A model generated the notes under the pieces. That model did no database searches. It was not told where the DNA came from and saw only the letters and a program-made list of their open reading frames with translations. Shown here in pieces: positions 18,443 through 28,175 of a stretch of DNA of 64,000 nucleotides (position 1 is its first letter; each line of letters opens with the position of its first letter). Both the position numbers and the translations under genes were made by a program. The stretch covers positions 1 to 64,000 of the forward strand of contig JALRLY010000268.1 in assembly GCA_023647555.1 (NCBI GenBank). Direction: 5' to 3'. This DNA is from Pancytospora philotis (taxonomy: Eukaryota > Microsporidia).

Positions 18443-21400
18443 TCACCTGAGCTCGATCTTGGGCAGGATGTTCATACACATCAGCTCCTGGAAGAGCAGC
18501 TTGCACGCGTACGGCATCTTGACCACCACCGGGTTGTTCCGCTTGCACAGCACGCAGCAGTTCTTGTACGAGATGATGCCGCAGTCCTTGCACACATGCG
18601 CCTCGAACACGTCCGAGGAGATCATCAGCCGCTCGTTCAGCAGCGAGGCCGCGCCGTAGCCGATCAGGCAGTCGCGCTCCATCTCGCCGAGGCGCAGGCC
18701 GCCGTCGCGCGAGCGCCCCTCCGTGGGCTGGCGCGTCAGGATCGCGCGCGGCCCGCGCGCGCGGCAGTGCATCTTGTCCGCAACCATGTGCTTGAGGCGC
18801 TGGTAGAAGATCGGCCCGTAGAAGACGTACGCCTCGAACGGCTCGCCGGTCGTCCCGCTCGTGAACACGTCCTTGCCGGAGTAGCTGAAGCCGTTGCGGC
18901 TCAGCGTGTCGCACACCGCACGCACCTCGTTGTTCTTGAACGCGGTCGCGTCCGCGTAGCCGCCCTCGACAAGCGCCGCCTTGCCGCTGATGAGCTCGAG
19001 CATCTTCCCGACGGTCATCCGCGACGGAAAGCCGTGCGGGTTCATGATTATGTCGGGGTTGAGGCCGTGCTCGTTGAACGGCATGTCGACCTGCGGGACC
19101 ACGAGCCCGACGACGCCCTTCTGCCCGTGCCGGCTGCTGAACTTGTCGCCGATCTCGGGCACGCGCGTCTCGCGCGTCACGATCTTGATGATGCTCTCGC
19201 TCTCGTTCTTGGTGATCATGACCTTGTCGACGCGCGCGGGCAGGCCGTGGTGCCGCGCGTTGGTCACCGTGTTCGTCGCGGGCGACATCTTGCTCACCGT
19301 GACGCTGCCCTCCTCGAGCGTCGCGCCCGGGCTCACGATCCCGTCGCCGCCCGGCCCGGGCACCAGCTGCTCCGACTGCCCGCCGGGGTACTTCTTGATC
19401 GGCACGATGCTCGTCTTGTACACCTCGACGCGCGCCAGGCCGCGGTCTATCGATCCGCGGTTGAGGATAAGCGCGTCCTCGATGTCGTAGCCGCTGTAGC
19501 TCATGACGGCCACCATCGCGTTGAGCCCGGTCGGTATGCGGTTGTACTTCACGATGTCGAGGGTCTTGGAGGCCGCCATGGGCCGCTGCGTGTAGTTCAG
19601 CTGCAGGATCATCGAGTCGAAGCGCTTCTTCACGTTCGTCGCGATGTGGCCGATGCCCTGCTTGCCCATGGCGCACTGGTACGTGTTCCGCGGGCTCTGG
19701 TTGTGGTGCGGGAAGGGGACCAGCCCGGCCACGTACCCCAGGATCGTGAACTCGGAAAGCTCGAGATGCGTCGTCTCCGCGGTGATGTCGCCCGGCAGGA
19801 ACGCGAGGCGGCAGTCGTTCTCCTCCTGCGCGTCCAGGTACTCGATCTTGCCCTCCCTGATCAGGTCGGTGAACGTCTTGTAGCGGATCTGCTCGCGCGT
19901 CAGCAGAATCCCGAGCTGCGCGAGCATGTCGCGCTCCCGCGCAAAGTCGCGCTGCCCGCTGAAGTTGTCGCAGCTGCCCGCGCCGCGTCTCCCGCCCTCC
20001 GCCGCGAAGTACTCGCGCACGCGCTTCTGGTCGACGATTATGAGCGGCCGGCACATGCGCCCGTTGTCGGTCGATATGAAAATGCTGCGCTCCTTCGCGT
20101 TGGTGAAGATCGACACGAAGCAGCTGAAGCCGCCGCGCCGGCGCTCGGCCCTGAACAGCCGCACGAGCGTCGCGGGCTGCGTGCTGAGCCCGAAGATCGC
20201 GCCGTTGATGTAGACCAGGTGCGCGCTGCCCTGGTAGAACTCCTTCCCGTGGCACTCGTCGATCCTGCGCACGCCGTAGCCCGCGAGCACCTCCTCGATG
20301 CGCGCCGGGTCGCAGTCCGTCGTGATCTCCGTGAGCAGCGCCAGGTTCTTGACCAGCCCGCAGCTCTCGCCCTCGGGCGTGTCAGCCGGGCAGAACATGC
20401 CCCACGAGGACGTGTGCAGCGCGCGCGGCCCACTCACCTTCCGCGTCTTCTCGAAGTGGCTGTTGATCTTGGTCATCATCCCGAGCGCGCAGATGTACGA
20501 GTAGCGCGTCACGATGCTCGTCACGCCGCTGCGCTCCATGCGGAAGCGCTTCAGGTTCCACACGCCCGACGAGATCGCGCGGTTCAGCGAGGCCGTCACG
20601 CCGCTCGTCTGCAGGTTGAAGAACGTGAGCGCGTCGAACTCGGAGGTCCGCGTCCGCTTGCTGAGGATCTTGTCGATCGACTTCTTGAGCTCGAAGTTGA
20701 ACTTCTTGAACGTGTCCTCGAACAGAATCGAAAGCAGCTGCCCGGCGAGCTCGAAGCGCTTGTTGCCGAGGAAGTCCTTGTCGTCGGGCGCCAGCACGCC
20801 GAGCTTCGCCTGCGCGAGCCGCCGGATCATCAGGCAGAGGTAGACGCCCTTGTTGCGCAGCGAGAGCCCCACGCCGATGTTCGGGAACACCTTCTCGGCC
20901 AGCAGCGCGCGCACCTCCGCCATCCGGTCCGCGTCCGGGCCCATCTTCACGTACTTGGCGAGGTACAGGATCGCCTGGTCCTCGCGGAAGACCTTGCCGG
21001 CCGCGAGCTCCTCGAAGCTCGGGCTCAGCACGTCGAAGAGCTCGCGCCCCACGACCTCGCAGATGCTCTGGTCGTCGCCGATCCCCATCGCGCGCGCAAC
21101 GACCAGCGCGGGCACCTCCTCGGTGAAGATCGTGTTCTGCACGAAGAAGCACTCGTTGCGCAGCACCACGTTCGTCTTGCCCTTGTGGTGGATGCTCGAG
21201 GACGTGACGCCCGCGTAGAGCCCCTTCGGCCCCGTCTCGAGGATGATGCGGTTCTTGGAGAGCTGCTCCTGGATCATGATGACGCGCTCGATGCCCTTGA
21301 TGATGAAGTACCCGCCGTTGTCGATCTGGCAATCCTTCGACTCGCGCACCCGCCGGCGCTGCGTCGCGCTGCTCTCGATGAGCGCGCGCGCAGGCGCGGC

Positions 21401-21787
21401 GAGGTGGCAGCGCGCGCTGCGCAGCATCACGGGAATCTTGCCCATCAGCAGGTCGCGCTTCACCACGATCTGCTTGTTCTTCACATACTCGACATCGACG
21501 TAGATGTTCGCGGCGTACGTCAGGTCGCGGTTCCGGCACTCCAGCGGGTAGACCGTGTTCTCCATCATGTTCTCGGTGATCGTGGGCGAGCCGACGCGGA
21601 TGTCGAGGTACTTGAGGTAGAAGGTGTGGTCGATGTCGGAGTCCACGATGTTGTTGGCCTCCATGATCTGGCGGATGTCGTGCTCGATGAAGTGGTTGAA
21701 CGAGTCGATGTGCTGGCGCACCAGGCACTTCTCCCTGAAGAAAAGCTTGATGAGGTCATAGTTTTGGTCGGTATCGCCACCGGTCAT
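18443..21787 (-). CDS. RET1: RNA polymerase III second-largest subunit
   Basis: This is the RPC2/C128 subunit of Pol III, which makes tRNA, 5S and other small RNAs. The 1114-residue chain is complete from the protrusion to the anchor. Pol III rather than Pol II or I is shown by the opening KCLVRQHIDSFNHFIEHDI, by GGYFIIKGIERVIMIQEQLS, and by the long GDKFSSRHGQKGVVGLVVPQ active-site region. The C-terminus has GEMERDCLIGYGA and a CxxC-x8-CxxC zinc site, and ends in PYACKLLFQELMCMNI. The AT-box AAAATTTTT is at 21799-21807, 11 bp from the ATG, followed by a GCCC run. The codon bias is extreme even for this window, which produces a long open antisense frame. Confidence 0.95.
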   Translation of the reverse strand: MTGGDTDQNYDLIKLFFREKCLVRQHIDSFNHFIEHDIRQIMEANNIVDSDIDHTFYLKYLDIRVGSPTITENMMENTVYPLECRNRDLTYAANIYVDVEYVKNKQIVVKRDLLMGKIPVMLRSARCHLAAPARALIESSATQRRRVRESKDCQIDNGGYFIIKGIERVIMIQEQLSKNRIILETGPKGLYAGVTSSSIHHKGKTNVVLRNECFFVQNTIFTEEVPALVVARAMGIGDDQSICEVVGRELFDVLSPSFEELAAGKVFREDQAILYLAKYVKMGPDADRMAEVRALLAEKVFPNIGVGLSLRNKGVYLCLMIRRLAQAKLGVLAPDDKDFLGNKRFELAGQLLSILFEDTFKKFNFELKKSIDKILSKRTRTSEFDALTFFNLQTSGVTASLNRAISSGVWNLKRFRMERSGVTSIVTRYSYICALGMMTKINSHFEKTRKVSGPRALHTSSWGMFCPADTPEGESCGLVKNLALLTEITTDCDPARIEEVLAGYGVRRIDECHGKEFYQGSAHLVYINGAIFGLSTQPATLVRLFRAERRRGGFSCFVSIFTNAKERSIFISTDNGRMCRPLIIVDQKRVREYFAAEGGRRGAGSCDNFSGQRDFARERDMLAQLGILLTREQIRYKTFTDLIREGKIEYLDAQEENDCRLAFLPGDITAETTHLELSEFTILGYVAGLVPFPHHNQSPRNTYQCAMGKQGIGHIATNVKKRFDSMILQLNYTQRPMAASKTLDIVKYNRIPTGLNAMVAVMSYSGYDIEDALILNRGSIDRGLARVEVYKTSIVPIKKYPGGQSEQLVPGPGGDGIVSPGATLEEGSVTVSKMSPATNTVTNARHHGLPARVDKVMITKNESESIIKIVTRETRVPEIGDKFSSRHGQKGVVGLVVPQVDMPFNEHGLNPDIIMNPHGFPSRMTVGKMLELISGKAALVEGGYADATAFKNNEVRAVCDTLSRNGFSYSGKDVFTSGTTGEPFEAYVFYGPIFYQRLKHMVADKMHCRARGPRAILTRQPTEGRSRDGGLRLGEMERDCLIGYGAASLLNERLMISSDVFEAHVCKDCGIISYKNCCVLCKRNNPVVVKMPYACKLLFQELMCMNILPKIELR

Positions 21788-21798
21788 GTGGGGCGGGC

Positions 21799-21807
21799 AA
21801 AATTTTT
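21799..21807 (-). promoter_or_regulatory. AT-box of the Pol III subunit gene
   Basis: AAAATTTTT followed by GCCCGCCCC in the direction of transcription, ending 11 bp before the ATG: the AT-box and C-run together in one short leader. Confidence 0.5.
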
Positions 21808-22095
21808 AAATTCTCAGATTTTACGACGCGACCGAGCTGCGCCGCGGGGCCTGCCTTTGCCCCGTGCCGCTGCGTGCTGGTAGTCGTTCGCTCTCTATGC
21901 TGTAGCAGGCATTGCTACTGCAGTCTGTCGGAGATAATGGAAGTACATTGGTTACTGGCGTGCAGCGATGCTTCTATTCAGGCCTGCATTTGAGCGCTTC
22001 GCAAACGCGGAGATGTTTTTTCACTGCAGCCTGCGGCCTCGGACGCCTTCGGCTGCGCGCCCTTTGCCTTGTTAAAAGAGCGTGCCCGGGATCCC

Positions 22096-22245
22096 ATGCA
22101 GGAGGATGCCGAGCTCACAGAAATACAGGACCTGCTCAAGGAAACGGACAGACTTCTGCGGAGCGTCGAGAAGAATTCCAAGTTCATCACACAGCACGTA
22201 GAGACCGCAATCTCCACACACCGCTCCCAGGTGAATATGCCGTAG
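22096..22245 (+). CDS. Small coiled-coil protein, 49 residues
   Basis: An ATG directly preceded by CCC opens a 49-residue frame ending at TAG. The product is almost entirely one amphipathic helix with heptad leucine/isoleucine/valine positions (LTEIQDLLKETDRLLRSVEK). The size and helical character recall tiny subunits of kinetochore or vesicle-tethering assemblies, such as the DASH or BLOC small subunits, but there is no specific match I can defend. It lies between RPC2 (divergent) and the next unknown gene. The CCC start signal and the coherent amphipathic pattern are the reasons for keeping it; the 308 bp before it and 249 bp after it show nothing else. Confidence 0.4.
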   Translation: MQEDAELTEIQDLLKETDRLLRSVEKNSKFITQHVETAISTHRSQVNMP

Positions 22246-22494
22246 TGCGGCGCAGACAGCTCTTACATTTTATTAAACTCATCGCAACTTCTGTGCTGTT
22301 TATTTTATCTCTAGCACTTCGAGCGGTAGGTTCGGGTCGGTAAGTGATGCTGGTTAACTACAGTCACAAGAGTCGTGTGAATGGTTTGGACAGCACAGGT
22401 TGCAGGACCGGCTCATCAGTGTGCGACTTTGCGCCTTCCCGCGCGGCCTGGCGGACTTCGACGCTTTTTCAGCATTTGCACGAAAGCCCACGCC

Positions 22495-23511
22495 ATGCGA
22501 ATAGAAATACGCACAGAGGAGCACATGCCAGAGCTCGAGGCCACCGCAGCGCTGTTCGAACTGCTCCGCGCCCCGGAGGACAGCTTGGATTTTCACACTG
22601 GAGCGCCAACAGGCCAGAGCGCAGACGATGCTGGCGCCGCATCCGATGCCAATGATCGCGAGGAGAGTAAAACCACAATCAGCATCGACATCCGCTCGAG
22701 CGGGGACCAGCGCACGATTTCCATCGACTGCCTGGACACCCGGGTGCAGACCGGCGCCGCAGACTTTGTCGGAACTCTGAACCGGCTGGTGGCCAGTGCG
22801 ATGGGCTACAGCGGGGTGCTGCTGCACGGTCTGCGCGTCAAAGACAGCACCGGCAACAGAATCAAGCCGGTCATCGCGGTGTACGTAGCATCCGACGTCC
22901 GGCTGCAGCTCCCGAGCGATATGGAGTTCACAAAGGAAAGCGCACCATCAGGCCGGCGGCCCGCCTGGCAGTGCGATCTCCGCGTGGCCTCGGACTCCCC
23001 GATCATCCTGAGTCTAGCTGAGAAGGCGCCGGTCCGCTTCACAGCTCCGGGATGCAGCCTGCTCTTCCACACGCGGGACGGCGTGCTGCTGGCCACCCCC
23101 GAGGTGCCCAAGCTGCCCCGCGTACTGGACGCCCTCACGTGCACGACGTTCCGCAGCGAGGTAGACCGCATGCTCGAGCAGGGCAGCTCGCGCTGTCTAG
23201 AGGTCATGCGCAGGATAGTCGCCACGCCCGAGCCCAGCGCCGCGGACGTCACTGAGTTCTACAAGCAGGCCGCCAAGACCCTGGATGCCGCGGAGCGCAG
23301 GCTGCTCATCGACATCGTGGAGAACTTCCCGGCGCTCCAGGACGGTAGAGACGCGTTTATCGAGGGCCTGCGAATCTACCTCGACAACGGACTGAGCACG
23401 GAGCGGCTCGTGATGTGCGACTACCTCAAAATCGTGCGGCGCAGGGCCATCAAGCAAAAATGCAGATTCAGCCTTAAGAGCTTCAGCGCCTACACCGGTG
23501 CTGATCAATGA
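22495..23511 (+). CDS. Unknown two-domain protein
   Basis: From the ATG at 22495 (after GCCCACGCC) the protein has 338 residues. An in-frame ATG at 22381 would add 38 residues of poor quality. The N-terminal half is beta-rich: alternating hydrophobic strands such as TISIDIRSSGDQRTISIDCL and PVIAVYVASDVRLQL, with an acidic insert near residue 45. The C-terminal third is helical and charged (KTLDAAERRLLIDIVENF, then ERLVMCDYLKIVRRRA). I recognise no family, and no signal peptide or membrane segment is present. The start lacks a clear AT-box. Confidence 0.6.
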   Translation: MRIEIRTEEHMPELEATAALFELLRAPEDSLDFHTGAPTGQSADDAGAASDANDREESKTTISIDIRSSGDQRTISIDCLDTRVQTGAADFVGTLNRLVASAMGYSGVLLHGLRVKDSTGNRIKPVIAVYVASDVRLQLPSDMEFTKESAPSGRRPAWQCDLRVASDSPIILSLAEKAPVRFTAPGCSLLFHTRDGVLLATPEVPKLPRVLDALTCTTFRSEVDRMLEQGSSRCLEVMRRIVATPEPSAADVTEFYKQAAKTLDAAERRLLIDIVENFPALQDGRDAFIEGLRIYLDNGLSTERLVMCDYLKIVRRRAIKQKCRFSLKSFSAYTGADQ

Positions 23512-23671
23512 TAACGACGGCTTTATTACCGGAGCTACAGCTTACGCATGCAGCGGCGCATTTCCAACACTATCTGCTTGGTCTGGCAAGAAGTAGAACA
23601 AATAAAGTACTTGAATGGTCTGTTTATTGGCGTGTGCACAATCATGTTTTAGCAATAGCCCAGCACCACGA

Positions 23672-23965
23672 CTAGCTGGCACGGGCCTTCCACAGGTAGA
23701 ACTGCTCCTCGGAGAGCTGTTCGTAGAAGGTGTTGTTGGCCAGCTCGTCGAGTATCCCGTCGGCAAGCAGCCGCTCCACGATCGGGACGCACTGGGGATA
23801 CAGCAGGTACTTGCAGTAATCGGGACTCTTGAAGTACAGAAGGTGCCTGAGGTATGCTTTGAAGGCTGCGTCCGCGAAGAAGCCGCGGTTGTAGAGCCAT
23901 TTGATGTAGTCGGGGTTGCACAGGAGCTGGACAAACTCGAGGTCCTTCTCGAACACCGACGGCAT
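23672..23965 (-). CDS. MED31: Mediator subunit Med31 (Soh1)
   Basis: Med31 is a small, highly conserved Mediator middle-module subunit. Nearly all of the 97-residue protein is the family's core. LEFVQLLCNPDYIKWLYNRG matches LEFVQCLANPxYLxxLAQRG. AYLRHLLYFKSPDYCKYLLY then matches NYLKYLLYWKEPEYAKYLxY, and PQCVPIVERLL matches PQCLxxLxLLQ. An AT-box lies at 23975-23981, 9 bp before the ATG. There is no extra N- or C-terminal extension. Confidence 0.92.
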   Translation of the reverse strand: MPSVFEKDLEFVQLLCNPDYIKWLYNRGFFADAAFKAYLRHLLYFKSPDYCKYLLYPQCVPIVERLLADGILDELANNTFYEQLSEEQFYLWKARAS

Positions 23966-24231
23966 GGCCCGCAGAAATTTTCGTGCGAAATGGCTGTGTC
24001 AGCCCGCAGCGCTTGTGGCCAGTGCGATACGCGGCGGAGGACTGCATGGAGCAGTACGATCCACGGATCCTTTAAGCTTAGCTAACGCTAGCAGCATCTA
24101 GGCCCGCCGTTTAAACGCCGTATCGCCAGCACGGCTGAAACACCGCCCGGCGGCCTTGTTTACTGCGCCGTGTTTGAGACGACATTGCGCTGTTACAGCT
24201 CAGAAATATCAAATATCCAGAAACACAGCCC

Positions 24232-24465
24232 ATGCATCTCAAACTCAAGAGCTTGACGGGGCGCGACAAGGACATCAGCGTGGACGGCTCGGCGTCGATC
24301 ATGGAGCTGAAGGAGAAGATCCACGAGAGCGAGCTGATCCCGCCCGAGCAGCAGCGCCTCGTGTGCAACGGCCGCATACTGGGCAAGGACAGCGACACGC
24401 TGTCGCAGTGCAAGATCAGCTCGGGCAACGTCATACACCTGGTCCTGGCGCTGCGCGGCGGCTGA
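24232..24465 (+). CDS. RUB1: NEDD8/Rub1-like ubiquitin-fold modifier
   Basis: This is a ubiquitin fold of 77 residues. NEDD8 rather than ubiquitin is indicated by the LALRGG ending: alanine at the position where ubiquitin has Arg72, the residue used by NEDD8 E1. IPPEQQRLVCNGRIL matches the IPPxQQRLIYSGKQM block. The gene stops directly after the Gly-Gly, so the translated protein is already mature and would need no C-terminal hydrolase. CCC directly precedes the ATG, with AAATAT-type boxes about 15-25 bp further up. A fast-evolving ubiquitin paralogue is the alternative. The HECT ligase at the right edge belongs to the wider ubiquitin system. Confidence 0.75.
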   Translation: MHLKLKSLTGRDKDISVDGSASIMELKEKIHESELIPPEQQRLVCNGRILGKDSDTLSQCKISSGNVIHLVLALRGG

Positions 24466-24583
24466 GTCTCGTTAACGACAATAAAGCTCATTCTCCGAGA
24501 CACTTCATTTTTCTTGTCCCGCCCGCTGCGCGCCGGCTGAGTGACCGAGTGAGTAGTGTTGTATCTGGAATACTGATATTTTT

Positions 24584-24665
24584 AGTGTGATGGCCGAGTG
24601 GTCTAAGGCGCTGGAATTAGGCTCCAGTCTATTCGTAGGCGGGGGTTCGAATCCCCTTCACACTA
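24584..24665 (+). tRNA. tRNA-Leu (anticodon UAG)
   Basis: An 82-nt cloverleaf. The acceptor stem AGTGTGA pairs with TCACACT (24658-24664), with A as discriminator. The D-arm includes GCCGAGTGG. The anticodon stem CTGGA/TCCAG encloses loop ATTAGGC, giving anticodon TAG. A class II long variable arm follows (about 24630-24640), then a T-arm GGGGG-TTCGAAT-CCCCT. There is no intron and no encoded CCA. The internal Pol III promoter boxes are present: A box in GGCCGAGTGG, B box GGTTCGAATCC. Confidence 0.95.
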
Positions 24666-25024
24666 TTTTAGCGGCTGTATTTTCAAAGCGGCGGGAGCGC
24701 TCCCACCGCTGGTCGCTCCGCTGCGCCCCACCAGTGTCTGTACAGCGAAGGTCGGTGCCGCGCTGCCATATCCCTCAACTCATTGGGATGCAGCAAAAAA
24801 ATGAACGAATCTGTGAAATTGCATATTGACATCTGAAATGCGCGGCGCTCTGCGCAAACACAGCATAAATGCAGTACGTGAGCGCTACAAATGGGCAGGC
24901 GTATGCTCTTTTGCTGCTGGTAGCGCATTTAAAACCTCAAAGACGCTGTCCATGTGCAAAAATCTGCAGCAGCGCCGCGAGGCCGCCGCGTGCGCCGATA
25001 GGAGCGGCGCGTTTTGCGCTGCCC
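24666..25024. other. Gap after tRNA-Leu
   Basis: The first bases after the tRNA are ATTTT, a plausible Pol III terminator. The rest carries no frame with coding character and no AT-box. Confidence 0.4.
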
Positions 25025-25438
25025 ATGATCACAGACCCGATGGTAGAAGGGAGCACCAAAAAATTTGAGTCGAAGCTGGACTTGGACTACGACAGCTTCC
25101 TGACCAAGAAGATCGACAAGTGCGTGGCCTGCGGCGACATTTACTACGCCGGCGCGCGGCCGCCCCACGCGTGCGCGAGGCAGCAGGGCGCGCAGGGCCA
25201 TGACGCGACCCGCAGGCCTACAGACAGCGCGCACAGCACCATCCAGCGGGCGAGCTACGCGGGAGACGCGCGTGCGAAGGAGCCGGCCGATGGCTTCTGC
25301 GTGCGCAGCGCCATCTATTCCATATGGAAGGCAGACGGCTTCCGCCGGCACGCGGCGCCTGCCGAGGACTGCCCAAGCAGCAGCGAGGAGCAGTGCAAGG
25401 ACAAGTTCTCCTTCAGTCCGTATGACAACTTCTTTTAG
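25025..25438 (+). CDS. Hypothetical protein with CxxC/HxC motif
   Basis: The start at 25025 is chosen because CCC directly precedes this ATG. The frame stays open 52 codons upstream without coding character, and an ATG six codons in is another option. The 137-residue product has KCVACGDIYYAGARPPHAC near residues 32-50, a possible zinc site of the CxxC-x12-HxC kind. A low-complexity middle follows, and the end is acidic and aromatic (FSFSPYDNFF). No family recognised. It lies 360 bp after the tRNA, on the same strand as SEC6. Confidence 0.5.
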   Translation: MITDPMVEGSTKKFESKLDLDYDSFLTKKIDKCVACGDIYYAGARPPHACARQQGAQGHDATRRPTDSAHSTIQRASYAGDARAKEPADGFCVRSAIYSIWKADGFRRHAAPAEDCPSSSEEQCKDKFSFSPYDNFF

Positions 25439-25777
25439 TTGCCTGCCTAAACTGTATAGTATCGCTGCTCGCTCTGCGCGTGCTTCCGCCAGGACTGATC
25501 CCAGACGGATCGCGCCGCAGCACCGTAGCAGCGCTGGCCTGGCTGCCCATAGACGAGCTGGGCGCGCGTTGTTAATATTGACCAGTATGGCGGTGCGGGG
25601 CGGCCGCTGGAGCGGGACAGTCCGCAGCCGCCGCCAAAGCTCCTTTAGTTAAATTATTCCTACTACTATGCAGCGATAGGCTGGCTGCGCAGGCCGGGCG
25701 CGGTTCGCCGCAATAGAGCCCGCATTTTTCGCGTTGGCGCGTCCGCGGCGCTGATACGGCGGCGCAAATGCGTGCCC
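25439..25777. other. Leader region of SEC6
   Basis: The gap is GC-rich, with no open frame longer than about 25 codons that has a start signal. A short T-rich block (near 25724) is the only AT-box candidate. Otherwise nothing seen. Confidence 0.35.
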
Positions 25778-27853
25778 ATGGAGAAGGCGATTTTTGAGTT
25801 GTCCGAGAAGCTGCGGCACCCGAGCGACATCGGCACCAAGCTCGCAGTCGTGGAGAAGACGGCCAAGTCCGACTACGAGCACCACGAGGAGAAGTTCCGG
25901 GAGAAGATGGCGCAGGGCTACGGCGAGATCGAGGCCGTGCGCAGCAAGATTGCCCGGCTGTCGGCCGTGTTCCAGCAGTTCTGGAGCGACGAGACGAGCG
26001 CGGTCGAGATCCTGCGCAACTTCAAGGCGCTGATACGGAACTACGAGTCGGTCAAGACCGTCTGCAAGACGCACCAGCGCTTCCTGAAGATCAAGGGCTT
26101 CCTGGAGAGCCTGCAGTCGGCGGAGGAGAGCTGCGCGGCGGAGGACGTCCTGGAGTACCACAAGGCGGTGTACGCCAAGGAGGAGTTCATGTGCGAGCTC
26201 GTGCTGTACAACGACGGGCTGTCGCAGGAGAACTACGCGCGTGTGCAGCGCGCGATCGGCGCGATCACCAAGACCAGCGCGGAGTTCACGACGGTGCTTG
26301 TGGAGCTGGCCTCCGACATCCGCGCCAACCAGGAGTCGCTGCGCCACCTGAACGAGATCGTGTCGCGCGAGGAGGCGCGCGACGAGCTGACGCGCCAGGC
26401 AAACGAGGGCGACGAGGGCAAGGATCCCGAGCTGCAGGAGATCGCGCGCATGTACCCGCAGTACGTGATGCGCAAGCCGAAGGAGCTGCGCAGGAAGATC
26501 GTGGCGGTGATCCGCGACGCGATCCGCGGCAAGTTCGCGGAGATCGACACGAGCCAGGCGTACGTGGGCAAGCTCGACTTCGTGCTCGAGGACATCGCGT
26601 TTGTGCACGGGATGGAGCAGCTGGACTTCTTCGGGCTCGACGAGGCGATCGAGGAGTACCACACGAGCCTCAAGCGGCTGATCGACTCGACGCTCGAGCG
26701 GCTCGACGCCGGCGAGATACTCGCGCTCATCGAGTACAAGACCAACTACTACAACACGATCGAGGCGCGCTACGGACGCGTCGCGGAGGCGCTAGGCCCG
26801 CGGCTCGTCGACAACGAGGAGGAGCTGCTCGAGATCTACGCCCGGACCGCGTCGTCCAAGCTGGGCAGCTGGATCGAGAACATCACGACGGCCGAGATCG
26901 AGAAGTTCCAGACGCGCGACGGCGAGCTGAGCAAGGACGAGGACGGGCATCTGGTCTCCACCGGCTTCATCTCGCTGCTGCAGCTCATCAAGGTGCAGCT
27001 CGAGCCCATCGCGTTCAGCAAGAAGGTCTTCCTGCACATGGCGAACGCCGTCAAGAGCCACTGCGCGGCCTTCCGCACGAAGATCGTCGCGGAGGTCAAG
27101 CACGACTACAAGCGCGTGCTCGCCAACAAGCACAAGCCCGGATTCGAGGACTACTGCATCATGTTCGGAAACTCTGGCCTGCTGCTCACGCAGTACATCA
27201 CGTCGCTGCCGCAGTGCCAGAGCCCGGAGATCCGCGACCTGGGGAACACGTTCATCGACATTCTGCACGGGAGCAACCACATCCTCGCGAAGTACGTCAT
27301 GCACGTCTCGGCGCCGGCCGTCGCGGGCTTCTTCACCGACGGCTGGGAAAACGCGCAGCAGGTCTTCGTTGTGACGCTGGAGGACTTCCTCGAGGACTAC
27401 ACGGCGGTCATGGCGGACTTCTCGTTCACCACCTTCGTGCTCGAGCTCTGCTCCGCGATCCTGAAGGCGTACGTCGGGCGCCTGTGCTCCAAGCAGCTGC
27501 GTCTGAAGTCGGGCCAGGGCGCCGGCCTGAAGCGCGACCACGATGCCATCCTGGGCCTGGTGCTGCGGTACGTCGAGAAGGAGACGGCCGAGGAGGCGCT
27601 CGCGCCGCTGCTGCGTCTTGCGCCCATCCTGGACGCCACGAGCGAGGAGCTGATCCTCGTGGAGGTCAAGTCGCTGAAGCTGGCAGATTCTGGCATCAAG
27701 TGCGACGAACTGATCAGCATCATCGACCGGCGCAGGGACCTGGCGGAGAGCTTCAAGAGAGCCATCTTCGACAAGATAAAGGATGTGTTCAAGGAGAAGC
27801 GCACCAAGCGCAAGCCCAAGACCTTCGTATCCAGGTTCCTGTCCGGGCAGTAG
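25778..27853 (+). CDS. SEC6: Exocyst complex subunit Sec6
   Basis: Sec6 is a rod-shaped exocyst subunit tethering secretory vesicles at the plasma membrane and binding SNAREs. The 691-residue, almost fully helical protein begins with a coiled coil and a block ARLSAVFQQFWSDETS. It then carries IRNYESVKTVCKTHQRFLKI, the counterpart of the ESLKDVKDAVVQHSQLxxxV element. The Sec6 superfamily helical bundles follow to the end. The start is the ATG at 25778, directly after GTGCCC. The stop is followed by AGTAAATT (27865-27872) and AATAAA. Assigned from the N-terminal pattern, overall length and helix content; another exocyst-type CATCHR protein cannot be fully excluded. Confidence 0.75.
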   Translation: MEKAIFELSEKLRHPSDIGTKLAVVEKTAKSDYEHHEEKFREKMAQGYGEIEAVRSKIARLSAVFQQFWSDETSAVEILRNFKALIRNYESVKTVCKTHQRFLKIKGFLESLQSAEESCAAEDVLEYHKAVYAKEEFMCELVLYNDGLSQENYARVQRAIGAITKTSAEFTTVLVELASDIRANQESLRHLNEIVSREEARDELTRQANEGDEGKDPELQEIARMYPQYVMRKPKELRRKIVAVIRDAIRGKFAEIDTSQAYVGKLDFVLEDIAFVHGMEQLDFFGLDEAIEEYHTSLKRLIDSTLERLDAGEILALIEYKTNYYNTIEARYGRVAEALGPRLVDNEEELLEIYARTASSKLGSWIENITTAEIEKFQTRDGELSKDEDGHLVSTGFISLLQLIKVQLEPIAFSKKVFLHMANAVKSHCAAFRTKIVAEVKHDYKRVLANKHKPGFEDYCIMFGNSGLLLTQYITSLPQCQSPEIRDLGNTFIDILHGSNHILAKYVMHVSAPAVAGFFTDGWENAQQVFVVTLEDFLEDYTAVMADFSFTTFVLELCSAILKAYVGRLCSKQLRLKSGQGAGLKRDHDAILGLVLRYVEKETAEEALAPLLRLAPILDATSEELILVEVKSLKLADSGIKCDELISIIDRRRDLAESFKRAIFDKIKDVFKEKRTKRKPKTFVSRFLSGQ

Positions 27854-28175
27854 CTGCAGCGACGAGTAAATTTTTAATAAAGCATCATTGCTGTCCGCTC
27901 GTTGCGTAGGCTTCTGTTCTCTATACGTCATTTCTAGAGTTTAAAGAAGCACAGCCTAGGAGCTTCTTGGTAGTGGTTGTACTAACACGAGGTTGGATAT
28001 GATATTGCTTTGCTGGCGAAGGTCCGCAGACACCCATGTAGGCCATTATACGGAAGGACGCACAAAATCAGCCTAGAAACATTTTGTAGTATTTTTATTA
28101 AATGGCAATGCACAGGCGGTATGGAACTCCATGGCCAACGATAAAGCTCACAAGCACGAAAACACACGCGCTAGG
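27854..28175. other. Convergent gap between SEC6 and RFC1
   Basis: It contains the 3' signals of both genes (AGTAAATT at 27865, AATAAA near 27877) and no frame with a start signal. Confidence 0.4.

Noticed and set aside
18596..21883. A 1095-codon open frame on the plus strand, opposite RPC2
   Set aside because: It is antisense to an unmistakable Pol III subunit. Extreme G/C third-position bias removes stops on the other strand; the translation is low-complexity with no family features.
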